64,000 nt of DNA from NCBI GenBank assembly GCA_947044405.1, contig CAMRHE010000028.1:4571501-4635500 (forward strand). The letters run 5' to 3'. Position numbers and translations under genes: made by a program. The notes under the pieces are model-generated. The model worked only from the letters and a program-made list of their open reading frames with translations. It was not told the DNA's origin and searched no databases. The DNA comes from Leptodactylus fallax (Eukaryota; Chordata; Amphibia; Anura; Leptodactylidae). The first letter of the stretch is position 1. Every line of letters begins with the position of its first letter. Shown piece by piece: positions 1-12,300 of this stretch.

Positions 1-278
1 ACTGCCCAGTCTAACTTTACACTGTCTAAATATTATACAGGATTAGTAAATCTGCCCATTGTATATCCAGATTTGCATGGCCATTTGATTTGATGTTGGC
101 CCCTTGTAGTACTACATCCTGTCACTTTCTACATGTTGTAGACCCGACTGCAGACATTTTCTAAGGTTAACTAGCTACCTACTTGTGAAATATATGAGGG
201 TTAAACTTACAGTACTCTAAATTTTAGCCTTAAAACTCGTGAAAGTCATGTAGTCATGAAAGCCCTTTAGACACTTAC
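1..278. other. Intron after exon 72, no feature seen
   Basis: This is the 5' part of the intron following exon 72. The R7 exon expected next in SR14 is not present and should lie below position 1. I see no repeat or other signal. Confidence 0.6.
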
Positions 279-383
279 GTTGCTGATGTTTTGAGAATTA
301 GCTTTCGACAGCAGAATCTCCGGAGTATCTGGCATGACGTGTATGGTCCTCTTGTCTTGTTCCCAAGCTTCTTTATATTTGGC
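279..383 (-). CDS. NEB: NEB exon 72: SR14 module R6
   Basis: 35 codons. It opens AKYKEAW, has the core [11 protein letters not shown] and ends NISN before donor GTAAGT. R6 returns here to the MPDTPE type after two super-repeats (SR12, SR13) with LPSDTPEM or LPADTPQM. This is the last coding exon in the window. Confidence 0.95.
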
Positions 384-3300
384 CTTTATAAATAAAATAA
401 ATCAAGTTAATAAATTGTAAAATTTTGCATCACCGTCCTAATTTAACGTGAAGCCATATTGTCAACTCGACATACCGCACTGATCTGGTCAGCATTGGTC
501 TTTGCCAAGACGACGGATGGAGGGTCCACAATACTGGTAAACTTCAAGCCGCTGGCTGGTTGACGGTAAAGATGTTCGTTCAAGATGTCTTGAGCGTTTT
601 TCACTTTCTTAACTTCCACTGAGTCATTTGGCATCCATCCACATCCTCGAATCCATTCCAGGTCAGATTTGTAGACGGCCTAGAAAAACAAAGAGCAACG
701 TTATTTAGTTGTAGATATTTCTCTCCCGTATGTGTCCTGCACTATAAGAGGGATGTAGCTGAAGTGTATGGACATATTAGCGATCATGTAAAAGGGTTAC
801 CTAACTACATGGATGCTCTTCACTTCCTACATGGACAACTATAACATTGTGAGTCTACTTTCACTTATTATGTAGCCAGATACTAGGTTTTATTTCTATG
901 AATCTAGTGAACATGTTTAGGAGATTTTTTATTTTTAATTTTGATCAGATCTAAAGATGAACCGACCATTGTAATTCAATCTGTGGGAAGTCAATTCATC
1001 TTGCCAATTGATATACAAGATTCTTCGTTAATGTATGGTCAATGAACAGGCTAATGGAAAAGAAAAATTAAAGCGCAAGTAAATTTATTCATAAATCCAT
1101 AGTGTAGGTGAAGGGAACTTCAAAAAAGAAAAGTACCTGGGTTTTTAACTATAACTCCTGTATTTAATTCTTATTCTTAGTGATTTTGGCCAGTACTCCA
1201 TACACAAGTAGTGTCAGTTTACAATGAAGTCTATGGAGGGGGAGGAGAAGAAGAGAGACAGAGCTATGATGCATCTACAGCATTAAATGTGTCATTTCTG
1301 TCAGGAGAAGGCAGGATTAATCAGTAATTCCTGATAACCCTACTGTGTTGTGAAAGAGAACTGTCTCTCTATAGTGCAGATGTCTCTCTGTTTTGAAGAG
1401 CTCTCTTCTTCCTCCCATGCCCTCTCCTTAGACTTCTATTACATAGATTTGCTCATTGGCAGAAAGAGACATATTTCTTTAAAATAAAAGAAAAGTTTTA
1501 ACCCTTTTAACCCTGACAATGCTATAGAGAGAACTAGGAGAGCAATTGAAACCTAGCTGTGGTGATGTTCACTGCAAGTCCCCAGAAGGTAAAATCTTCT
1601 TCGTCTGCTTTCTGCATTGACTGCTACTCTGCCATTCCCCTCTGACCGATGGCTCTAGCATTAAATCAGGAGACCGATAGAGTCGTAACTCGACGCAGAG
1701 AGGAGGGGGAGCGGCTGGGAAGTGTTCAATACAAAGAGTCCTGGGCCACCTCCTGTATAGAACCAAACCTAATGGCCTAGTGAATACCTCATTTCATTCA
1801 CACCAACTTTGTGGGTCTCTCTCTGTCTATACAGGTGGAAATGACCAATACTGATCTTACTTATTTGGCCCTCTTTGGCCCCAAACTAAAGGCATGGAAA
1901 AGGATCCAATGCTGGGGTAGTTATAGAGATTTCAACACTAAAACATTTTAGTTAAGAGTTGACCAACATGACTCACTATCATAATGTTCTACTGTTTTTT
2001 CATTTTGGCTCGTAGCCTATTTTTGATTCAGTGGAATATGAGAAAGTTCATGAACTACTGGCAAGTTATAGTACGACTGACCTATGATGGTTGGTTATCT
2101 ACCTATATTAAAAAACCCATCTATATACTTACATCACTCTGCAATTCATAAGCTTTCTTGGCCTGGATGCAATCGTTCTGGTCAGGGTGACACGTCCATT
2201 GGTGCAGGTAATGGCGATAATCGATTTCACTGGCAGCTGCTTGGCCTTGTTTGGCTGTTACAATAGAGACCATGTCTGCTGGTAGGTGAATCTTAGTTTT
2301 TGTCTTATTGTAATCCTTCTTGTATAACAAGTCACTTGGCAGCTTGCCAGAATTGACCAACCACTGCAGCTTAGGGTCATCCTTGACTGTGGGGGCGCCG
2401 ATGTAGTGACCCTTCTGTTTCTCAAAGGCTGTTTTATATTTGTACTAGAAAAAAAACATAGACATAACAGTGGAGAATAAATATATTGTGATTCTAAATA
2501 TTAATACTAATGATCTATAATTTTTCAAAAAATTGGTAAAAAAAATTGGCTTGAATTTTTCCTCGCAAAACCCTATGGTTCAGGCCACTCCAAAGCTCAC
2601 TGAGGTCTGGCCTTTACCATTGGAAATAAGACCTAATTTGGGTGGTGGGGAGGAGAATTGAGTCATAACAAGCGGTACAACGCTTACATCACTAGCAATG
2701 TCTCTTGAAGCCCGGGCACTGCGGATAGAAATGGCATCTCCTCGCAAGTCATAGGCTTTCTTGACCTTGTCCCATTCGTTTCTGTACAATTTCTGTAAAA
2801 AAAATATATATATATGTGTCATAATCCTGTTGAATAACTGCAAAATCAGTGCATATATTTTATTCTCAATTTTTACATTGAGGATGGACTTACATCGCTG
2901 ACGTTCGCCGCGTTGACCTTGGACTGGACCATCTGTGGAGTGTCTGCCGGGAGGCTGAATTTCGTCTTCTCTTTATCCCATGCATTTCTGTATATCCACT
3001 ACATATAATAAACAGATAGTTGTGACTTAATTAAAACCCCAAAGTTATTGTATATGTAATGTTATATCTATATAATGTAAAGATGGAACCCAGGATTGGT
3101 GAGGAAAACTGAGTATCACTGTTTATTAGGTTTCTGCACCTTCCCTGGGCCTCCATTTATTACACTCTTGGGTATGAAAAGAGCCCAGAGTATAATAGTG
3201 ATTTGTGGGTGACAAACCACCAACATTTTAGGTTCAGCCAAACCCAAAATTTTTGGAAAATTTGTAATAAACTCAGCTTGCTACAAACTGGTTTGTTCCT

Positions 3301-6300
3301 CTGTTATTCCTCCTAGAAATGTATAAATAGACATCTGGGTGTTAATGTTGTATCCCTACAAAGTCAGCACTGGTTGGACATAATCAGACTGTATACAGAT
3401 CCTTCTAGGAAGCCGAAGGTATAGTAACAACCAGTTGTCAATTTATTTATGAATTTCCATAATTTCCAAAAATTCAAGGGAAATAGTAATGTAATACAGA
3501 GATTAGCATTTCTGCTGACCCTTTGGCGGAAGATAACATCTTGTTGCCCATGGAATATATTTCTAGGTTCCTAATGACAGCTAAGTTAGACAATACCACT
3601 TACGTCGCTGATCTGAAGAGCATTGGTCTTAGCCAGGACGAGTCCAGGAGCATCCACAACGCTGGTGAATTTGATGCTGTCTGGAGGTTGACGGTACTGA
3701 CGCTCACTTAAGATTTCCTGAGCTTTCTTTACTTTGTTGACCTCCAAGGAATCATTTGGAATCCAGCCACAGCCTCGGATCCATTCCATGTCAGACTTGT
3801 AGATCCACTATGGATGAGAAGACAAATATCATACATAATGTGGAGAAAGTCACATAGCATTGATCACAATACTGAATATTATCAATTGTAAAAGTATTTC
3901 ACATTAGCCAACCACACATAAATGTGAAACCTACGTCACTCTGGAGCTCATAGGCTTTCTTGGCCTGGATGACGTCATTCTGGTCGGGCAGACATGTCCA
4001 TTGGTGAAGGTAATGACGGTAGTCAATGTCACTGACTAATTTCTGGCAGTTCTTGGCCAAAAGCACGGACAGCATTTCCACTGGGCTGTTGTACTTGGTC
4101 TTTGACTTCTCAAACTCCTTCTTGTACACTCGGTCACTCTGGATCTTGGCAACATGCATGGCCCATACAGATTTAGGATCATCCAGTAGGCTTCTGAACC
4201 CAACATGGTGGCCTTGCTGCTGGCGGTATCCTGTCTTGTATTTGTACTGTGGGAAAAAGACACAGAATAAGCTTATGTATTTATATAAAATATTGGTTTT
4301 TGAAAAAATGGAAGAGAGTAGGGTTCCCACAAATATACAGTATAGAGGATATACATTCTCTATTATTAGCTCTTACATCACTGGCGATATCTCTTGAGGC
4401 TTTGGCAGCCTTGATGGCAATAGCATCGGCTCTGAGGTCATATCCCTTCTTCTTATTATCCTCCCAGGCAAGCTGGTATTGTTTCTGGAATACAAAAACT
4501 CCAGTTAACGTGACAGAACCCACTGTACTATAAAATGCAAAATCCCACAAAGTTGCATATAATAACACAGACGTAAAAAACAACAGTCCCAAGTAGTGCC
4601 CAAAGAATACCGCTATACCATATACAAAATTAAGCCACTACAAAGCCCAAATAATAGAGCGAAATTGTAATGCCATAAAGTACACCCATTAACAACACCA
4701 TATGCTACCCAAATAACCGTAAGGGTGTCTACATGTATGGAAGTTGCTGGTGAAAAATCTGGAGCATCTTACAATAACAATGAAATAAACCAATGTCATG
4801 TTATGGATTTTGCAATGTATGGGGTGAAATCTGCAGCAAATTCACATGTTAAAGGGGTTTTCTGTGCTAAAAATATGCATGATGCATCCTAAAGATAGGT
4901 CACTACTATGAGATCTGTGGGGGTGTGACACCTGCCATCCCTATCAATTAGGTGTTCTTAGAAGCTGATATACAGAGAATGGCAGGAAGCAGACAGCGCT
5001 GTTCTGTGTGTAGTGGCGGAACTGAGGTACTGCATTCAAATGAATGGGAGTTGATATGCAGTACCTGGTCTAGCCACTACACAGAGAACAGCGCTGTCTG
5101 TTTCCTTTTCCATTCTCTGAGTATCAGGTGCTGAGAAAAACTAAACAATCGGGGTGGCATCTGTCAGACACCCATAGATCGGATATTGATGACCTATTCT
5201 TAGGATGGCTCATCAATATTTTTAGCCTAGAAAACCCCTTTAATTCATGTTGATTCTGCGGCATTTGCCCCCTATAATCTAAGCTGTGTTAGGCTGAGGC
5301 CACATGTTCCAGAAAAGCTTTGTATTTGTTACAAATTTTGCTGCATTTTTTGGGCCAAAGCCAAGAGTAGCTGCAAAAGGAATGGGAACTATAAAGTAAT
5401 CGCTTATATTTCTCCATCTTGCTAAATCCACTCCTGTCTTTGGCTCAAAAAACCACAACAAAAAAAACTTGTGCACTTTTTCGCAAAGTGGGGTCTCAGC
5501 CTAATACAGTTTTTCATGAGGTTTTATTTGATTTTTTTTCCTGTAGAGTGATATTGTATGATTTATTAATCTCTATGTAGCAATGGATACCCATAAACCA
5601 TGGATACAATGTACTCACATTGCTAAAGTTGTGAGCGTTCACTTTGGATTGAACCATCTCTGGTGTATCTGAAGGCAGGCTGAAATGTGTCTTCTCCTGA
5701 TTCCAAGCATCTTGGTAAAGGCTCTAATAAAACAAAAAAGAAAAAACAAACAAACATGCGAAATGAAAATTAGGCCTACCAAAAAAGTACATGGAGGAAG
5801 AGAACCATACAGTATAGCATGTCTCACCTTGCTGAGCTGCAGAGCGTTTGCTTTGGCCAAAACTATCTCTGGAGAGTCGACCACACTGGTGAATTTGATG
5901 GTGTCGGGATGTTGGCGGTACTGACGCTCACTTATGATTTCCTGAGCCTTCTTTACTTTGTTCACTTCCAAGGAGTCATTAGGAATCCAGCCACAGCCTC
6001 GGATCCATTCCATGTCAGATTTATATAGCCACTAAAATTGGAATAAATTATTACAATTATATTACTTTGCATACAATTTTTTTTTTCTTATTTTGACTTA
6101 TGTTACAGTTTTTTGGTTTTTGTCTGCATATATCTGTATTCATATACACTTACGCTAGGTTCACACAAGTATTCAGGTTTCCGTCCTTCGGGTCCACATG
6201 GGGACTCAAAAGACGGAAATCCTGTCCACTTAAAATGCGGTTACCTGCGGAGACTATTATAGTAATACTAATAGACTATAATGGGGTCCGCATGGTTCAG

Positions 6301-9300
6301 TATAAAACTGGCAGAGAGAAAAGTCCTCCTTGCAGGACTTTTCTCTCTACCGATTTTAAGCGGGATCTGCGGCAGTGTCTCGTACTGAGACTCTAACACA
6401 GATGTGAACGTAGCCTGAGACTTTCAAAAATCTGCTGGTTGCTTGGAAACAGACTACAGTTTATTAACTATCCGCTATCATACATGTGATCTAATAGTTT
6501 CCGTTCTTCCTCAGTAGGGGTTAGAAGTAATTTCATTGGATTAGGATTGATTTTCACTGTTAAGACAAATAAGGGTTCATAAAAACATCTTTTCAATTTA
6601 ATAAAATTTTTTGCCTCCATGTGTTGCCCCTTGATACCGCAACTAATCTGTCCTGCTGGGAAGGGCTGTGTCGCTCTTCTCCTCCCTTTGAAAATAGATT
6701 CTTCTTACTTCCCTTGAAGAAGGTGTCTTCTCTTCCATATGGCCATGGTACTGCAGAGACTCTGTTCCTTCCCTGACAAGAGCCATTCCTGTTGGCTGCT
6801 CTATAGTGAACACTACGCAGAGACTGACTGAGCATGTGTGTCCACTGGCATTCAGTTCATCAGGTGGACGTGCACATTGCAATATACTCTGAACTCTAGG
6901 TGGCATCACACTATGTAAATAATAACCTCACTGGATCATTTTTTTCTAGATGCCAAGAACTGTTAATTTTTTAGGATATTTAACGGTGGGACATTAAAGT
7001 GTAAATATATCATCATACAAGAAGGTTAAACTATTCCATAGGCCCAACTTACAATAACCTTCCTATTGACCTTTTATTACTAATAAAACTCACATCACTG
7101 CGCAAGTCGTAGGCTTTCCTTGCTTGTATGACGTCATTCTGGTCGGGCAGACATGTCCATTGGTGAAGGTAATGACGGTAGTCAATGTCACTGACTAATT
7201 TCTGGCAGTTCTTGGCCAAAAGCACGGACAGCATTTCCACTGGGCTGTTGTACTTGGTCTTTGACTTCTCAAACTCCTTCTTGTACACTCGGTCACTCTG
7301 GATCTTGGCAACATGCATGGCCCATACAGATTTAGGATCATCCAGTAGGCTTCTGAACCCAACATGGTGGCCTTGCTGCTGGCGGTATCCTGTCTTGTAT
7401 TTATACTAAAAGAAAAGAAAATATTTTCAGAATTAGCTTAAAATGTATTTCCAAAAATATTCATATCTTATATTTCATGTAAAACATGTAAGGTTAGGAT
7501 CCTGCATTCTCGAGAGGGATCTAAAGGTGTTCCACACAAGTTACTGGCACTCACTGGATATCCTCCATGACCTTCTTTCAGTTGAAGATTCTGCTACTAA
7601 TTTGGGCCATGAAAATTATGTAATAGTATATTTTTGCTGTAGTTTTGTGATTTTGAACATACATAACTTATCCATTCCTACCAATAGAACTTACATCACT
7701 AGCGATATCTCGGGAAGCCTTGGCAGCTTTGATTGATATGGCGTCACCCTTCAGGTCATATGCTTTCGCCTTAGCATCGTCCCATCCTTTGGTATACAAT
7801 TTCTGCAGAAAGAATAAGTCAATGTTATCTCTAAAACATACATTTAACAACATATGTTACCTGAAATGTATAGGATCCTATCGCGTAGGGACTTACATTG
7901 CTAACGTTTACTTTGTTGGCTTTAGCCAGCAAAATTTCAGGAGTATCTGGCATGACATGAATTGTACATTTATCGACATTCCAGGCATCAGTGTACAGGC
8001 GCTGAAAGATAAAGCACAGTAGAATGTGAAAATCAGGTAATATAAGCGTATTTTCGCAATGATAACCAATGCCAAGTATGAAAGTCCGAGCTGTAGCTTG
8101 TAAATTACTTGGTCTCATATTACGGGACTGTTTGTAGGATTTTTCATGTACAGTATGAGGTGCTTCACTGTTAAAAGTAAATTTTATATAAAATTTATAG
8201 GACAGGCAAGACTTTTTTAACCACTTTCAGTTTATTACCATCCCTGTCTTCCCAATCGCTGTATACAGAGTAATGTTGGTGTGTATGACGGGTTTAGATC
8301 TACAGTAAATGACTTACATTATTCATCAGCTGAGCGTTATTCTTGGCAAGAACCATTTCCATTGAGTCAGGAACAGAGGTAAACTTGAAAGTGTCTGGTT
8401 TCTGACGATAAGCCTTATCACTTAGGATCTGTCCAGCCTTCTTTGCCTTCTCCACATCCAAGGAACCAACCGGGACCCAACCAATGCCTTTGAGCCATTC
8501 AAGATCAGATTTGTAGAGAGCCTAGTGATGAAACCATAAGTTAGATATCTGGTACATATACATTGAGACGTCAGATAATTTAACGGACTACATCACATAC
8601 ATCACTCTGGAGCTCATAGGCTTTCTTGGCTTGGATGACGTCATTCTGGTCGGGCAGACATGTCCATTGGTGAAGGTAATGACGGTAGTCAATGTCGCTG
8701 ACCAATTTCTGGCAGTTCTTGGCCAAAAGAATGGACAGCATTTCCACTGGGCTGTTGTACTTGGTCTTTGACTTTTCGAAGTCCTTCCTATATTCTCGTT
8801 CACTCTGGATCTTGGCAACGTGCATGGCCCATACAGATTTAGGATCATCCAATAGGCTTCTAAACCCGACATGGTGGCCTTGCTGTTGGCGGTATCCTGT
8901 CTTGTATTTGAACTATAAGAAAAAGGTACCAAAATGTAATATCCCACAATGGTTTTATTGGTTACTGCACTTTTTTTGTGTTAAACTTATTGAAGATTTC
9001 AGTTCCATCACGTGGAAAAAATATTTGTAGCTTATTATTTCTAAGAGTCCGGAAAATATCAGGTTGTATCAGACGTAACCAGCTCAGCAGAACTTACGTC
9101 ACTGACTATATCTCTTGAAGCTTTGGCTGCTTTGATTGAGATGGCGTCAACACGTAAATCATAACCTTTCTTCTTACTTTCTTCCAAGGCAAGTCTGTAT
9201 TGTTTCTGTAGTAAGATAAAAATGGTAATTGTTAGACAAGAAAAACTGCACAAGTTGGGGATACAGTGAAATGGCAACTTTAATAAGACTGAGGAGTATG

Positions 9301-12300
9301 GACCGGTTGCTGTGCCTGTGCAACCTATGAAGGGAGGGGGTAAACTGGAGCATCACAAATCATTCATTCAGAGGTTTTGGTGGTCAAGCATTGATGACCT
9401 ATCTTAATTACAGCCCATCAATGTGTAAGTCCTACATAGTAACATAGTTGATAAGAGTGGATAAAGACACAAGCCCATTAGGTCAACCTATAACCCTCCT
9501 CGGGTGATCCAGAGGAAAGCAAAAAACCCATGAGACCCATGCCAGTTGCTCCATCAGAGGAAAAAAATTTCTTCCCAACTCCAAATATAACACTGGACAA
9601 AGTCCCTGGATCAACATCTTATCCCAAAAATTCTAGTTCCCTTAACTTGTGATCGTTTTACTTTCAAGGAAGTCATCCAGGCCCATCTTGACCTTGTACA
9701 AGTTCTCAGCTATCACCACATTCTGTGGTGGTGAGTTCCATAGTCTCATCGTTCCTACTGTAAAGAAGTCCAGCTTATGACTATGATAACACCTTTTTTC
9801 CTTTAGACATAGAGGACTCCCCTTGTTGCAGGTCTAGGTGTGAAGAGATCATTGGAAAGATCTCTGTACTGTCCATTCATACGTCATATATGTCCATTGT
9901 TGTTGCCCCTAAGTCATATTTCAACAACCCCAAGTATGATAACATCTTTGTCTTCTAATCCACCCATCTTTCTGTAGTATTACACTGTCCGCCTCTGTGG
10001 TGACCACTTAGAAACCATCCTGAAAACTTTGTTTGGCCAACAACTACAGTATTCCTCCCAACCTCCAACCTCTCGACCTGGCTAAGCATACATATGTAAG
10101 AATTGGGAGAATGGAGTAAACTACTGCCAGACCCTTCTGGTGGGATTTATCTTCCCAAGAACCTGTTGAAATCCAACTATCCAATCCTTCCCTCCCCCAA
10201 TATCTGTCGTCTGAGTAGAGTTAGAAAGTTGTCATACACATCAGATGGTCGGCGGACCTGCTTTGCTGTCAGTTTTGCTGACATTAATCTAATGTATATG
10301 GCCAGCTTTATACAAATTTGAGGTAGTAGGTAGCCACATTGAAATCCATCTCACATTGTCGCTTTGTCTTTATTCCTCTCCCATGCTCTGTACTGCAGCT
10401 CTGTTTGTTCAGATTGGCTGCTGTCTATAAGGCCAAGCTCACCAGGAAGTTATAGTGTAAACAGCTGATGTCCATACAACTAAACCATCGGGGAGAACTA
10501 GATTATCAGAAATTGTCACGCACAAATCCAAATAAGCACCATATTGGATTTCTCTTGTATAATAATTTCTATGGTGTATGTCAGTATATGTGCCCTTTAC
10601 TCTGACACATCAAGATATCATTCCTGCCACAAGGCCATAGTATTTCTGTATTGTAAACTGGATATTCCTTCATATTCCTCATCTATAATTCCATCATTTA
10701 TTCTGTCAGTCGAGCTTTTTTTTTTATTTAGGTACAGTCATCCAACCTACGGCACACGAGTGACACTTACCTCACTGTAATTGATACGATTTTGTTTGGC
10801 CAGTTCAATCTCAGGCGTGTCAGGCATCACATGGATTGTAGTCTTATCCTTGTTCCAAGCATCAGTATACAAGCGCTAGAAAAGAGGAAGATTTGTATCC
10901 TTACCGCCATTTTATTTGTATCACATATAAACTCAGAAAACACCTGACATATGTATGAGCTGACAAACGTAGTTTTATGACGCATCATACGCAATTTTAT
11001 ACAACTGTTTGTGCACACTAGCATATTATGACTTGAAGAGAGGTCTTCTCTATTTTTCCAGAAATAAATGGTGACATGCTCCATAAGACGCCATATGTAC
11101 CAAAGTATTCACCCTTACAAGCATTGCTTCTAGTAAAGAATATCACCATATAGAAATGAATGGGTCCATACTTTTATCCGGAGATAAAAACTACAGTCAT
11201 GTGTATGAAGCCTAAGAGAGCTAGAAATTTGACAGATAGGTTCCTAGGAGCCCTGACAGTGTCATACACTATGTTTTATAGATAGGTTCGTAGGAGCCCT
11301 GACAGTGTTCTACACTATGTTTTATAGGTAGGTTCCTAGGAGTCCTGACAGTTTTCTACACTATGTTTTATAGATAGGTTCCTAGGAGCCCTGACAGTGT
11401 CATACACTATGTTTTATAGATAGGTTCCTAGTGGCCCTGACAGTGTTCTACACTATGTTTTATAGATAGGTTCCTAGGAGCCCTGACAGTATTCTACACT
11501 ATGTTTTATAGATCGGTTCCTAGGAGCCCTGACAGTGTTCTACACTATGTTTTATAGATAGGTTCCCAGGAGCCCTGATAGTTCTCTACACTATGTTTTA
11601 AGCCAATTTAAGGTGTGGTTCATACCAAACTTGTTCGACCCAAAAAAAATCTTGGTCCTGAACCACCCGAGTCTAAACTTGAGAGGTTCTCCCATCTCTA
11701 GTCACAAGATTGTGTTTTTACGCTGCCCTCAGCATAAAGTGACTGGGGCAGGGCATAGGTGGGACCATCAGCCGCCCCAGTTCGTTATCATTGACGCCAC
11801 TTTTGTGGCATAAATTACAGCAGAAATCTATGGCAACAAGGAGCTGATGTAGATTGTAGCTGAGGGGCACAGACTTCTGTAGGATTTCCCTAAATCATAA
11901 AGAGTTGTGTGCTTCGTCATGAATTAAGCGTATCCTCCCCCAGCACAGGGGACATCAAGACTGACGTACAATTTGCTAGTCTTGAGTCCCCACCAGTGAG
12001 TCCGTATGGCAGTGTACAGATTTAGTCATGTGCATAGGTTCCTTGTTATTTAAGATGTTTTTGTATGATTTTTGGCCCACATGACAGACATTTCATACTG
12101 CTCACCTTATTCATGATATCAGCATTGGCTTTGGCAAGGTTCAACTCCAGAGAATCTGTCACACTGGTGAACTTCAGAGTATCTGGTTTCTTGCGATACT
12201 TGTGATCACTCAGAATATCACCTGCTCTTTTGTTGTTCTCCACTTCCAACGAACCAATTGGAACCCATCCGATTCCTTTCAACCACTGCAGATCTGCCTT

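Noticed and set aside
4026..4397. 123-codon plus-strand frame opposite exon 66, and similar ones opposite exons 54, 58 and 62
   Set aside because: They mirror the nebulin R1-R3 exons on the other strand, recur wherever that exon type occurs and run across splice sites.
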